Shown here piece after piece: positions 35,903-44,260 of a DNA stretch of 64,000 nucleotides; within the stretch, counting starts at the first letter, position 1; every line of letters begins with the position of its first letter. A program made the position numbers and the translations under genes. The notes beneath the pieces were generated by a model, which did no database searches, was not told the origin of the DNA, and saw only the letters and a program-made list of their open reading frames with translations. Source of the stretch: Actinomycetota bacterium (GTDB taxonomy: Bacteria; Actinomycetota; Acidimicrobiia; Acidimicrobiales; Ilumatobacteraceae); assembly GCA_016213665.1 (NCBI GenBank), contig JACQZX010000125.1:1-64000 (forward strand). The letters run 5' to 3'.

Positions 35903-36994
35903 TCATAGCTCAAGGCCATGGTCGAGACACCAGCGGATACTCCGGCGCATTCCCTCGTGCAACGCGACCTTGGGCACATAGCCGATTTCGGCGGTCGCGC
36001 GACTGATGTCGACGGCAATGGTGTGGCCCATTTCCCCCAACACGTGCAGCTGTTGCTGATAGACACCGATGCCCTGCAGGATGCGGTCGCCGATTTCAGC
36101 GATGCGAGATGCGACGGGGGGCAGGTGGGTGGCGGGCGGCTTCACCGCCAGACCTTCGTCGACGAGCGCGCGACCGACGGTGTCGACGATCTCTGCAACC
36201 GTGTACGCCCGTTGGTCGGCAATCCAGTAACCCTTGCCGCGGGCCGCCGGGGTGAGCTCGGCGCAAAGGATGCCATCGACCAGATTGTCGACGAAGACCA
36301 TCGACCGGCGTTGATCGCCACTTCCGATTACCGGAAACTTGCCACCGCGAATCAGGCGAAAGAAAGTGGTCTGGCGCGGCGGCTGAAATGGGCCGTAGAA
36401 CCAGGGTGGCCGCACGATGGTCGCATCGAGTCCGGCTGCTGCCGCCTCGCCGATGGCTAACTCGCCGGCCATCTTTGACTTGCCGTAGCCGAGATAGGGG
36501 TTGAACGGTTCGTCGCCGCGGAACGTGTCGCCGGTGTCGGCGTTGGTGCCGAAGGGGCTGTTCGAGGAAATGTGCACGAACCGGCGTACGCCACGATCGG
36601 CGGCGGCAACGGCAAGGTGGCGTGTGCCGTTGCTGTTCACCTCATAGAACTCGCGCACCCTTCGCGGATGTATCACGCCCGCGGTGTGCACAACATCGGT
36701 GTCGTGTCCGAGCTGGTGCAAGAGACGGGCCGCCGTATTCGCCTTGGCGACATCGCCGACAACAATCTCGACCACGGGTTGCTCCCGGGCGTTCATCGCG
36801 TGATCGTCGACGAATCGTTGCAGTTCGGCGGCCTCCGAGGTGTTTTGCGCGAGTAGTCGCAGCCGTGCCCGTTGAGGATCGCCAAGCAAACGATGCAGCA
36901 ATGCTCGTCCCAACCAGCCGACGGCACCGGTGACCACCGTCGTGTTTGGCAACGCCCATCGCTCGATTGTCCCGCGATCGAGCTGGTCACCCAC
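35903..36994 (-). CDS. NAD-dependent epimerase/dehydratase (extended SDR) 2
   Basis: 363 residues. VVTGAVGWLGRALLHRLL is the nucleotide-binding motif, HISSNSPFG the Ser region, and YLGYGKSKMAGELA the catalytic Tyr and Lys. RPPWFYGP and RRSMVFVDNLVDG are typical of the family. It resembles SDR 1 only distantly, so these are not a recent duplication. The start is taken as a GTG at 36994 overlapping the GMC stop by 8 bases; a few upstream in-frame starts exist. A sugar or hydroxy-lipid substrate is possible; function unknown. Confidence 0.85.
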   Translation of the reverse strand: MGDQLDRGTIERWALPNTTVVTGAVGWLGRALLHRLLGDPQRARLRLLAQNTSEAAELQRFVDDHAMNAREQPVVEIVVGDVAKANTAARLLHQLGHDTDVVHTAGVIHPRRVREFYEVNSNGTRHLAVAAADRGVRRFVHISSNSPFGTNADTGDTFRGDEPFNPYLGYGKSKMAGELAIGEAAAAGLDATIVRPPWFYGPFQPPRQTTFFRLIRGGKFPVIGSGDQRRSMVFVDNLVDGILCAELTPAARGKGYWIADQRAYTVAEIVDTVGRALVDEGLAVKPPATHLPPVASRIAEIGDRILQGIGVYQQQLHVLGEMGHTIAVDISRATAEIGYVPKVALHEGMRRSIRWCLDHGLEL

Positions 36995-38456
36995 GGCAGC
37001 CACCCGCATCCAGGAAGCGGCGGGCATTGCGAATCGCGACGGCCATCACCGACGCTTGCGGGTTGACGCCAGGCGCTGTCGGCAGCAGCGAGGCATCGTT
37101 GACATAAATGTTGCGGCAACCGTGAACCCGTCCGAAGGAATCGGCTCCACACTTGCCCTCGATCTCGCCCATTGGCACCGTGCTGCACAGATGCACGGTC
37201 ATCACGCTGGCTCTTGCGGCGGTGAACGCTCCTTGCATCGTGGCCAAGTCGCGACGATTGCGCACGACCGGTGCTCCCTTGAAAGACGGGTAGACATCGG
37301 TGGCACCGGCTTCGAGCATCAACAGCGCGAGGCGGCCGAGGCCACTGCGCAAGAGTTCCCGATCGCGATGGGTGAGCCCGTAGGTCACGAGCGGATCCTT
37401 CAGCCCGGGCAGTGAACGCACACGACCGCGACCCTCACTCGTTATGGCGGCATAGTAAACGCTGATGTTGCGCCACTGAGTGATGGCATGTTTGAAGGTG
37501 GCCCACTGATCCAACAGGGCCAGCGCCACCAACCCGGGGTTACTGGCCGAGCCACCGAAGGATAGGTGTGGCGCGAATTCCTTGACTTGGTGCACCGGAA
37601 CATCGTCGGGCACGTTGAGTGCATCGGCGAAGCGGGCCGCCAGCTTGACGGTTGGATGCACGGCCAGCGTGCGCCCGATGTGCCCGCGGATGCCGGAACG
37701 CTGCAGCAGTGCCGGCGACTGAATGGCGCCGCCACACACGAACACGTCTCGAAAGGTGATCTCACCGCGGCTGCCGTCGCCAAGCGTGGTTACGGCAGAT
37801 CGCGCTGAACCGGCGTTGGTCACCAACCTGTCGACACGGCAACGCAACGCCAGTCGCGCGCCGGCCTTCATCGCCCTCGGTAAGTAGGTGCGGGTCATCG
37901 ACTGGCGTTCGCCAACGGCACTGCGAGGCTCCGATGCCAATTTTGATGGTGGATACTTCATCCACCGCGGTATCTCGCCGTTTCGCCAACCCAATGCGTC
38001 GGCACCGCGACGAAGCACCTCGCTTGGCGATGTGTGACCGCCGGGCACCGTGCTAACACTGATGTCGGCCTCCACCTCATCGGCGATGGCAAGCAAGTCG
38101 TCGGGGTCGAAGTCGGAAATGTCGAACTGTTCTCTCCAACGTGCCAGTAGCTCGCCGGGGGGCCGCCAGTAGAGCCCGCTGTTGACCTCGGTCCCGCCGC
38201 CGGCGCAGCAGCCTTCCGTGTAGGCGATCGAGGGCATGCCGAGGGCAACGGTGACTCCTCCCGAGCGGTACTGGCGGTCCATTTGGTCGAGCGAGAACGG
38301 TACGACTGCGCCCTGCTCCACCCAGTCGCCTTCCTCGACAAGCAACACGTCCAAACCGGCCTCGGCGAGTATTGCGGCGGTGGTGGCACCTCCGGCTCCG
38401 GTGCCAACAATCAGTACGTCCGCATCCATCGTCGCGGTCGCCCTCTGCATACTCAT
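36987..38456 (-). CDS. GMC-family FAD oxidoreductase
   Basis: 489 residues. VLIVGTGAGGATTAAILAEA (14-33) is the FAD-binding beta-alpha-beta motif. YTEGCCAGGGTEVNSGLYW and the C-terminal VNDASLLPTAPGVNPQASVMAVA match the glucose-methanol-choline family. The His/Asn catalytic pair of the family appears in HLCSTVPMG and NPQAS, though the exact residues are not certain. It should oxidise an alcohol group of a sugar, sterol or lipid. It starts by ATGA overlap with the preceding small gene and overlaps SDR 2. No signal peptide is seen. Confidence 0.88.
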   Translation of the reverse strand: MSMQRATATMDADVLIVGTGAGGATTAAILAEAGLDVLLVEEGDWVEQGAVVPFSLDQMDRQYRSGGVTVALGMPSIAYTEGCCAGGGTEVNSGLYWRPPGELLARWREQFDISDFDPDDLLAIADEVEADISVSTVPGGHTSPSEVLRRGADALGWRNGEIPRWMKYPPSKLASEPRSAVGERQSMTRTYLPRAMKAGARLALRCRVDRLVTNAGSARSAVTTLGDGSRGEITFRDVFVCGGAIQSPALLQRSGIRGHIGRTLAVHPTVKLAARFADALNVPDDVPVHQVKEFAPHLSFGGSASNPGLVALALLDQWATFKHAITQWRNISVYYAAITSEGRGRVRSLPGLKDPLVTYGLTHRDRELLRSGLGRLALLMLEAGATDVYPSFKGAPVVRNRRDLATMQGAFTAARASVMTVHLCSTVPMGEIEGKCGADSFGRVHGCRNIYVNDASLLPTAPGVNPQASVMAVAIRNARRFLDAGGCRG

Positions 38457-38815
38457 GCTGTAGCGGCGACTTTCGCGCCGGTTGCCGTGGTGTTGGGCCA
38501 CGTCTCCCACACGTACGCGAAGGCCAACGATCTGATGAGCCGCGGGTATTCGGCAACGAGTGGCAGTGGCAGCTTGACCAAGACCTTGGCGACGCCGAAG
38601 CCCCCCGGGACAGCCAGCAGCCCTCGGAACACGAAGCCGAGCACCATCACTCCGAAACGGGTGAAGCTCGGAAGATTATCGACCCGATGGGCAACGAAAT
38701 CGACCGCCAGCCTGCGATCGGAGGGCGGCAAGTCGGGAAGATCGGCCAGTAACAACCGGTCGGCGAAGGAGCCGATGATGGGGAGGGCGGGCACTGGGCG
38801 CATGAGCCACTGCAT
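38453..38815 (-). CDS. Hypothetical protein coupled to the GMC oxidoreductase
   Basis: 120 residues, unrecognised. It begins MQWLMRPVPALPIIGS, has a charged central helix (DLPPSDRRLAVDFVAHRV) and a hydrophobic stretch (FGVMVLGFVFRGLLAVPGGFG) that could be one membrane or lipid-contact helix. It lies directly before the GMC gene and overlaps it by 4 bases. GMC dehydrogenases often have a small partner subunit; by position this could be one, but I see no resemblance to known subunits. The second Met (38803) is an alternative start. Confidence 0.7.
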   Translation of the reverse strand: MQWLMRPVPALPIIGSFADRLLLADLPDLPPSDRRLAVDFVAHRVDNLPSFTRFGVMVLGFVFRGLLAVPGGFGVAKVLVKLPLPLVAEYPRLIRSLAFAYVWETWPNTTATGAKVAATA

Positions 38816-38873
38816 GGTAGCTGCACAGTGTGAATGTCGGGCCTGGCCTGGCGGCGGCGACTTGGGTGCGAGC

Positions 38874-38879
38874 TAGCAT
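38874..38879 (+). promoter_or_regulatory. Candidate -10 box TAGCAT of a leaderless promoter
   Basis: TAGCAT followed by 9 nt and ATG 38889, no ribosome-binding site. Identical hexamer to the one upstream of the GT2-GtrA gene (15225-15230). Confidence 0.45.
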
Positions 38880-38888
38880 CACGGGCCG

Positions 38889-40685
38889 ATGAGTGATCGC
38901 GCGCTCTCCTGGTGGGTGCGGGCGGCACTCACTGTGCCGTTCTTGGTGGCACTGGCTGCGTTGGCGACCACGCACTGGTCGCCGGTGCTCGATCTGGCGA
39001 TGACCGAATTGCGCGTACGTGATGTGCTCGGTCGCCACTCGCCGCTCATCGGCCTTCCGGGCCGAATCGGTACCTTCCCTGACCAAGGCAGCCACCCCGG
39101 CCCGCTCAGCTTCTACCTGCTGGCCCCCGTATACCGTCTGCTGGGCAGTACTGCCTTCGCGCTGCTCGTTTCCGCGACCGCGGTCAACGTCGCCGCGTCG
39201 TGGGCTGCAGTCGCGCTCGCCGCCCGGCGCGGCGGTCAAAGGCTGGTCGTGGGCGTAGGCGCCATCGTGATGGTGTCGTGTGCGTGGTTTGGCGCCAGCG
39301 TGCTGACCCAACCCTGGAATCCGTACCTCCCACTACTCAGTTTCATCGTGGTGCTGCTGGCCACCTGGGGCGTGCTGGAGGGCGATCACGTGCTGCTGGT
39401 CCCACTGGTCGGGTTCGCATCGCTGTGCGCGCAGACACACGTTCCCTACCTGTCGTTGTCCGTAGCTCTGTGCGCGCTGGCGTTCGGAGTGGTGGCCGCA
39501 CGTTGGTGGCGCGCTCGCGTGATCGATCCCTCGCAGCGGAGATCGCTATTGCTGGCGTTGGTGTTCGGCGCGTTGTTGTGGTTCCCGGTTCTTGTCGACG
39601 AGTTCCGGCATTCGCCGGGCAACGTCACGATGCTGCGTCGCCACTTCCTGTCGCCGCCGGAGGAGCCGATTGGTATCACCGTCGGGGCGAAGACATTGCT
39701 GGCGCATTTCGATGTCACGCACATTGTCACCGCAACGATCAGTCGTAGCGATTACTTCATCGACAGGCTCGACGCACTCGCATCTGGACGGTGGGTCATT
39801 GGGATCGTCGTGGTGCTGATATGGATCGCCGGTGCCACCGTGGCCACGCGCGTCACCGAACGTCGGATCATCCGACTTCATGTCGTCGTCGCCGTCGCTT
39901 CGGTCGTAGCGCTGCTATCGACTGGTCGCATCTTCGGCAAGATCTGGTACTACCTGACGTTGTGGGCCTGGCCACTGGCGCTGGTGGCAGTCGCGGCAAC
40001 GGCGTGGAGCTTCATTGCGCTGTGTGAGCAGGCATGGCGACGTCGGCTGCCCGTGACGCAGGTCTCAGTGCTCGTACTTGTGCTGGCCGGTGCGATGTTC
40101 GTGAAGGACGCGGCAACCGTCGACCCACCGGAGGACCGCCTGTCACGCGTCTTGAACGCGGTGGTCGGTCCTACAGCGGCCGCGCTCGATGAGGGCGTCG
40201 GCGCGGCCGATGGTAAGGGCGGTACGTATGCCGTCGTGTGGGACGATGCCTACTACTTCGGCTCGCAAGGATATGGGTTGATCAACGAGCTTGAGCGTCG
40301 TGGGTTCAGAGCGCGGTCCTACGAGACCTACCGGGTGCCGGTAACTGCTCACAGAGTCACGACCGTTCAGCAGGCAACAGCAGAAGTGGTACTGGTCACC
40401 GGTGTCAACGTCGCCGACTGGCGCAACCGTGCCAACGTAGAGGAGGTCGCGTACTTCGAACCGCGATCGGCGGTCGAGTTGGCCGAATTCGACCAACTGC
40501 GCGCCGAGGCGTTAACGCTGCTGCATGCCGCGGATCTTGAGGACCTGGTTGGGTTGGTGGACAACAACCTGTTCGGTGCCAGTGTCGATGCGCGGCTACC
40601 ACCCGGGGTCGAGCCGCTGCTGGCACGTATGCTGGTGCTCGGTGAGCAGACGGCGGTGTTCGTCGCACCTGCAGGAACGTTCTGA
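38889..40685 (+). CDS. GT-C membrane glycosyltransferase with PGP-motif loop, 598 aa
   Basis: 598 residues, about ten to eleven membrane helices followed by a soluble domain of about 170 residues. The first outer loop carries RVRDVLGRHSPL and HPGPLSFY; a comparable loop (GEHMNNPGPIYSDL) occurs in the convergent gene at 40699-42627, so the two are distant relatives. GT-C enzymes of this shape transfer sugars from polyprenyl phosphates outside the membrane. Subfamily and linkage cannot be read. It is a lone gene on the plus strand, 13 bp tail to tail from its relative. Confidence 0.82.
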   Translation: MSDRALSWWVRAALTVPFLVALAALATTHWSPVLDLAMTELRVRDVLGRHSPLIGLPGRIGTFPDQGSHPGPLSFYLLAPVYRLLGSTAFALLVSATAVNVAASWAAVALAARRGGQRLVVGVGAIVMVSCAWFGASVLTQPWNPYLPLLSFIVVLLATWGVLEGDHVLLVPLVGFASLCAQTHVPYLSLSVALCALAFGVVAARWWRARVIDPSQRRSLLLALVFGALLWFPVLVDEFRHSPGNVTMLRRHFLSPPEEPIGITVGAKTLLAHFDVTHIVTATISRSDYFIDRLDALASGRWVIGIVVVLIWIAGATVATRVTERRIIRLHVVVAVASVVALLSTGRIFGKIWYYLTLWAWPLALVAVAATAWSFIALCEQAWRRRLPVTQVSVLVLVLAGAMFVKDAATVDPPEDRLSRVLNAVVGPTAAALDEGVGAADGKGGTYAVVWDDAYYFGSQGYGLINELERRGFRARSYETYRVPVTAHRVTTVQQATAEVVLVTGVNVADWRNRANVEEVAYFEPRSAVELAEFDQLRAEALTLLHAADLEDLVGLVDNNLFGASVDARLPPGVEPLLARMLVLGEQTAVFVAPAGTF

Positions 40686-40698
40686 GTCCGGGCGGCAC

Positions 40699-42627
40699 TC
40701 AGCCGCAGGGCAGCGATTGCTCGCTGTACAGCGCGTACACCGAGCCGAGATAGTGGTTGACTAGGTTGATCGAGTCGGTGAGGTCGCGACCGGACGTGAC
40801 CTTGCCGGTGTCGTACCACTGGCTGAGATAACGCTCGTAGACCAGCGTGCGCGCGGCGACGACGTCGCCGGTGATAGCCGCGGCGAGGATCGCCGCGATC
40901 TCCGGGTCGACTTCGTTGACCACACTCGCGTTGACGACGATGGTGCTATCGGCGAGCTCGATGGCAAGCTCATCGGCAACACCGCGAGCATCCGCTTCCG
41001 CGGCAGGGGCGAGGTCGCTCGCCATGACAACCAGGCACGCCGGACCGGCGTAAAGCACCGCCGGCGGACCCTGTAGTTGGAAGATCCGGGCCCGCTCGCT
41101 GCCGTCGGCTCGTCGGCTCTCGCCCAGCTGACGAACCATGCCCTCGTCTGTGACTCGGAACTCGATGCCCAACTCGCGCAGTTCCATCATCACCGTCGCG
41201 CTGTAGGGCTCGAACGCGCGCAGGTTGGAGACGTCGAAAAGGATCGGTTGCACGGTGCGGAGGGCCTCCAATGCTGGGAAGACACGGCGCAGCGTGGGCA
41301 TCGACGAGTAGAAGGCAACGGGACCGACCGGTTGCGCGTAGTAAGGGGCAGTGGCGACCGCAAACGCAACTGTCGCCGATGTGACCGCCCAACCTACGAA
41401 CCGGGTCGCTCGCCACCGACTGCCGAACATGTCGACTACAACCCACGCGAGCACGGCGTGCACGAAGGCGGCCATCGGCCACAGGAAGCGCACGTGGTGC
41501 GAGGAGAACCCGACCCGTCCAACGGTCAGTTGGCTGACCGCAAGGAAGGAACCGGCAACTGCGACCAAAGCAATCAGACAGGCGTTGGCGTGCACCGGCC
41601 GATACCGCCGTCGGCTGAATACGTACAACGAACCCAACACCACGATTAAGGCTGCCAACAAGCCGAAAGCAAGCACGACGTTCGGTAGTGATGTGAACTT
41701 CAACGTCGGATGGTCGAGTGGACCCGTTACTGGCGTGCTCGGTGCCGCCGACGAGAATCCGAATCGAGACCACCATGTGGGCAGCATGAACAAATTGGCG
41801 GTGATACCCAGGGCCGACTCCGCGCCGACATGCAGTGAACCGCCGCCGGCGTTGCCGAGCAGGCGGCCAAGGTTTCCCTTACCGCTGCCGAGGAATTGCT
41901 CGTACAGCGATTGCCCCCACAGCACGGCGAAGAGCAGGTACAACTTGCGGGCGTTGGTAGAAGTGATCGCTTGCCGCCACGGCAGGTGAGGGCGCGCCCG
42001 GCGAGCGGACACATAGCCGAAAGCGGCCACTGGGCAGAGCACTGCCAGGATGTACGCGTGGCTGATGTGGGTCTGTACGAGTAGCGAGACGAGGCCGATC
42101 GCCCACGGCACACAGTTGCTCTGGCCGTTGGACACACCCAAGAGCAGCACCAGCGTGAGCAGAAACGGCAACATCATTGCGTGGGCTTGCCAGATGTCGA
42201 TGAGCAGTTCACTGCCCATCGACCAGCACAGCGCGACGGCAGCGAGGAGCATCCAGCGCTCCAGCGCCCAGCCACCGACGCGTCGTGCGGCGGCACTGAT
42301 GCCCAGAACAGCCAGGATGTTGACTAGGCCGACACCGATCGCTGCGCCGGCACCCGGGCTGAAAACCTTCGAAAACGGTGCGATCAGGTCGGAGTAGATC
42401 GGGCCGGGGTTGTTCATGTGTTCGCCGACACTGAGCGATGCCGACGTCCACGAACCGAGGAGCGGGTGATGCGCTGTGAACACATCGGCCGCACGTAGGT
42501 ACAGCAACGCGTTGTCACCGATCGGAAACCAATCGTTACGTAACGCACGTACGATCGCCAGCACAATCGGAAGCACCGCAATCACTAGCAGCGAACGTCG
42601 CAGCCAGACTTTCGGCTCGTCATTCAC
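40699..42627 (-). CDS. GT-C membrane glycosyltransferase with PGP-motif loop, 642 aa
   Basis: 642 residues from the GTG that overlaps the GT2 stop (GTGA). N-terminal helices with FPIGDNALLYLRAADVFTAH and NNPGPIYSD in the first outer loop, about eleven helices in all, and a C-terminal soluble domain. It is the last gene of the run that starts at 48745. The longer open frame upstream of 42627 lies in the GT2 gene and is not real. It probably attaches one sugar of the same glycan as the other genes of the run. Confidence 0.82.
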   Translation of the reverse strand: MNDEPKVWLRRSLLVIAVLPIVLAIVRALRNDWFPIGDNALLYLRAADVFTAHHPLLGSWTSASLSVGEHMNNPGPIYSDLIAPFSKVFSPGAGAAIGVGLVNILAVLGISAAARRVGGWALERWMLLAAVALCWSMGSELLIDIWQAHAMMLPFLLTLVLLLGVSNGQSNCVPWAIGLVSLLVQTHISHAYILAVLCPVAAFGYVSARRARPHLPWRQAITSTNARKLYLLFAVLWGQSLYEQFLGSGKGNLGRLLGNAGGGSLHVGAESALGITANLFMLPTWWSRFGFSSAAPSTPVTGPLDHPTLKFTSLPNVVLAFGLLAALIVVLGSLYVFSRRRYRPVHANACLIALVAVAGSFLAVSQLTVGRVGFSSHHVRFLWPMAAFVHAVLAWVVVDMFGSRWRATRFVGWAVTSATVAFAVATAPYYAQPVGPVAFYSSMPTLRRVFPALEALRTVQPILFDVSNLRAFEPYSATVMMELRELGIEFRVTDEGMVRQLGESRRADGSERARIFQLQGPPAVLYAGPACLVVMASDLAPAAEADARGVADELAIELADSTIVVNASVVNEVDPEIAAILAAAITGDVVAARTLVYERYLSQWYDTGKVTSGRDLTDSINLVNHYLGSVYALYSEQSLPCG

Positions 42628-43496
42628 GCCGCTTGCCGCAGACCCGAGAACAGCACCAGGAAGGCGGTGAAGCTGATGATGAAGGCGCCGCCTGCCGCCA
42701 ACATGAGATTGAACGCGGCAGTAGTTGCCCCGTAGTCGACAACGCCGGTTGCTGCCAAGGCGATGGTGGTTGCCAGAGTGGTGAAACTGACCGCCGCGAC
42801 GACGAGCATGCGTGCCGTGATGCGCTCGGAAAACGGCAATAGCATGCGGATACCGTGCACGATCAGCGCGGAAGTGCTCATCCGCGACCGACCCGCGAAG
42901 CGCCTCCCGCGCGCGCATGGCACCGTCGTGCTCGAGCGTCGCAAGGCGAGCAATGTGCTCGAGTAGCACAGATCGAAACTGGGGTGGTTGATCGTGGCTT
43001 TCAGCGAGTCGGCGCGTTGGGCGGCAAAGTTTCCCGATAGCACAGTGATGCCGGCAAGCAGTCGGAAGAAGATGCGGAACATGATGTAGAGCACCCGAAA
43101 GAGCAGCGGTTCGGATCGTTTGGTGCGCTCTGCGAGAACAAGCGCAGCGCCCGACTCGGTCAGTTCCGTCAGTAGGCGAACGACATCGGCAGGCTGGTCC
43201 TCGCCGTCGCTGTCCATCGTCACGACCATGTCTTCGTCGTCGACTGAGGTACTCAGGTAGCGCAGGCCGTAGACGATGGCGCGCTGGTGGCCGAGGTTGA
43301 ACGATGGGGTCAGCACTGAGACATCGGTGAGATCGCGCAGTTGCACGACTTCCGGGTCGGTGCCGGCGGAGTCGTCGACCACCAGGAAACGCACCGGGCG
43401 CCGGTCGTCACCAGCTTGAATTGCGGCGAGCACCTCGGTGCGCAGTCGCAGGAACGAGACAGTGTCGTGCAACATCGGGCTGACGATCCAGATCAT
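42624..43496 (-). CDS. GT2 glycosyltransferase with C-terminal membrane helices
   Basis: 290 residues. The GT2 domain has FLVVDDSAGTD and the metal-binding MDSDGEDQP. FNLGHQRAIVYGL lies between, and CYSSTLLALRR with GRSRMSTSALIVHGI follows. Two membrane helices at the end (about 230-285) suggest a polyprenyl-phosphate GT2. It starts by TGATG overlap with the methyltransferase gene and ends in GTGA overlap with the GT-C gene. Confidence 0.9.
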   Translation of the reverse strand: MIWIVSPMLHDTVSFLRLRTEVLAAIQAGDDRRPVRFLVVDDSAGTDPEVVQLRDLTDVSVLTPSFNLGHQRAIVYGLRYLSTSVDDEDMVVTMDSDGEDQPADVVRLLTELTESGAALVLAERTKRSEPLLFRVLYIMFRIFFRLLAGITVLSGNFAAQRADSLKATINHPSFDLCYSSTLLALRRSSTTVPCARGRRFAGRSRMSTSALIVHGIRMLLPFSERITARMLVVAAVSFTTLATTIALAATGVVDYGATTAAFNLMLAAGGAFIISFTAFLVLFSGLRQAA

Positions 43497-44260
43497 CAGC
43501 CCTGCCGCTCAGGCGGTGCAGAACTCGCCGCCTTCGGTGTCAGCAACGCGACCACGGAAGTGCCGGCCGGCCATAGCCGACGTAACGCAGTCGTCGCGCG
43601 GCTGCATGCTTCGGCGGTGCGATCGATCACGCGCGGAAGCGAAGGAAATTCGGCGGCGCTGCGCTCGCTGCGGCGCAGCTTGCGTAGGAGAACCAACGGC
43701 AACAACTCCGGGAAGATGTAGGCGCTGGACAGAACGGTGAAACCGGCTCGGTCAGCCAGTCGCAAAATTTCGCCCCGCGTGTAGCGACGGAAGTGCCCAA
43801 GCGAGTCGTCCCACGAGGTGAAGAGTCGTTGGAAGGCAGGCACGGTTACCAACAGCTGTGCGCCGGGCACCATGCGCGCGCCGATCGCTCGCAGGGCGAT
43901 CTCGTCGTGCTCGATGTGCTCGAGCACGTCGAGCAGTGCTACCAGCGTCGTCGAGGCGATGGTGGCGTCTTCGGCGCCGCGGTGTTCGGCGCCGAACTTG
44001 GCTGCAAGGGCAGCATCGAGCAACGGTGAGGTTTCTTGGAACAGATAGCGCGGCGGGTTCGACCGGAGACCGAGCCATTGGCCCAGCTGTCCGGAACCTG
44101 CCCCGATGTCGAGAACGGTGTTCGCGCCGCTGCGGGCAACGGCTTGAGCCACCAGCCGGAAACGTACGCGATGCCAAAATGTGTCGCCGGAAGCGGCGGC
44201 CACCGTCAGCTGCTGCTGCTCGAGTGCGGTGAGTTGTGGCGGCGGCATCGGTCTGGACAC
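43496..44260 (-). CDS. Class I SAM-dependent methyltransferase
   Basis: 254 residues. TVLDIGAGSGQLGQWLGL is the SAM-binding motif I, ALLDVLEHIEHDEIALRAI motif II/III of the methyltransferase_11/12 group, and FTSWDDSLGHFRRYTRGEI is a segment seen in methyltransferases of surface-sugar clusters. GTG start overlapping the previous stop by one base (TAGTG). It is in the operon with a GT2, two GT-C and an acyltransferase, so it may methylate a sugar of the glycan. The exact substrate is unknown. Confidence 0.88.
   Translation of the reverse strand: MSRPMPPPQLTALEQQQLTVAAASGDTFWHRVRFRLVAQAVARSGANTVLDIGAGSGQLGQWLGLRSNPPRYLFQETSPLLDAALAAKFGAEHRGAEDATIASTTLVALLDVLEHIEHDEIALRAIGARMVPGAQLLVTVPAFQRLFTSWDDSLGHFRRYTRGEILRLADRAGFTVLSSAYIFPELLPLVLLRKLRRSERSAAEFPSLPRVIDRTAEACSRATTALRRLWPAGTSVVALLTPKAASSAPPERQG

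Noticed and set aside
42628-42969. N-terminal 114-codon extension of the 642-aa GT-C protein
   Set aside because: It lies in the GT2 gene in another frame and is His/Arg-rich, as expected of shadow sequence; the start overlapping the GT2 stop fits a GT-C N-terminus.
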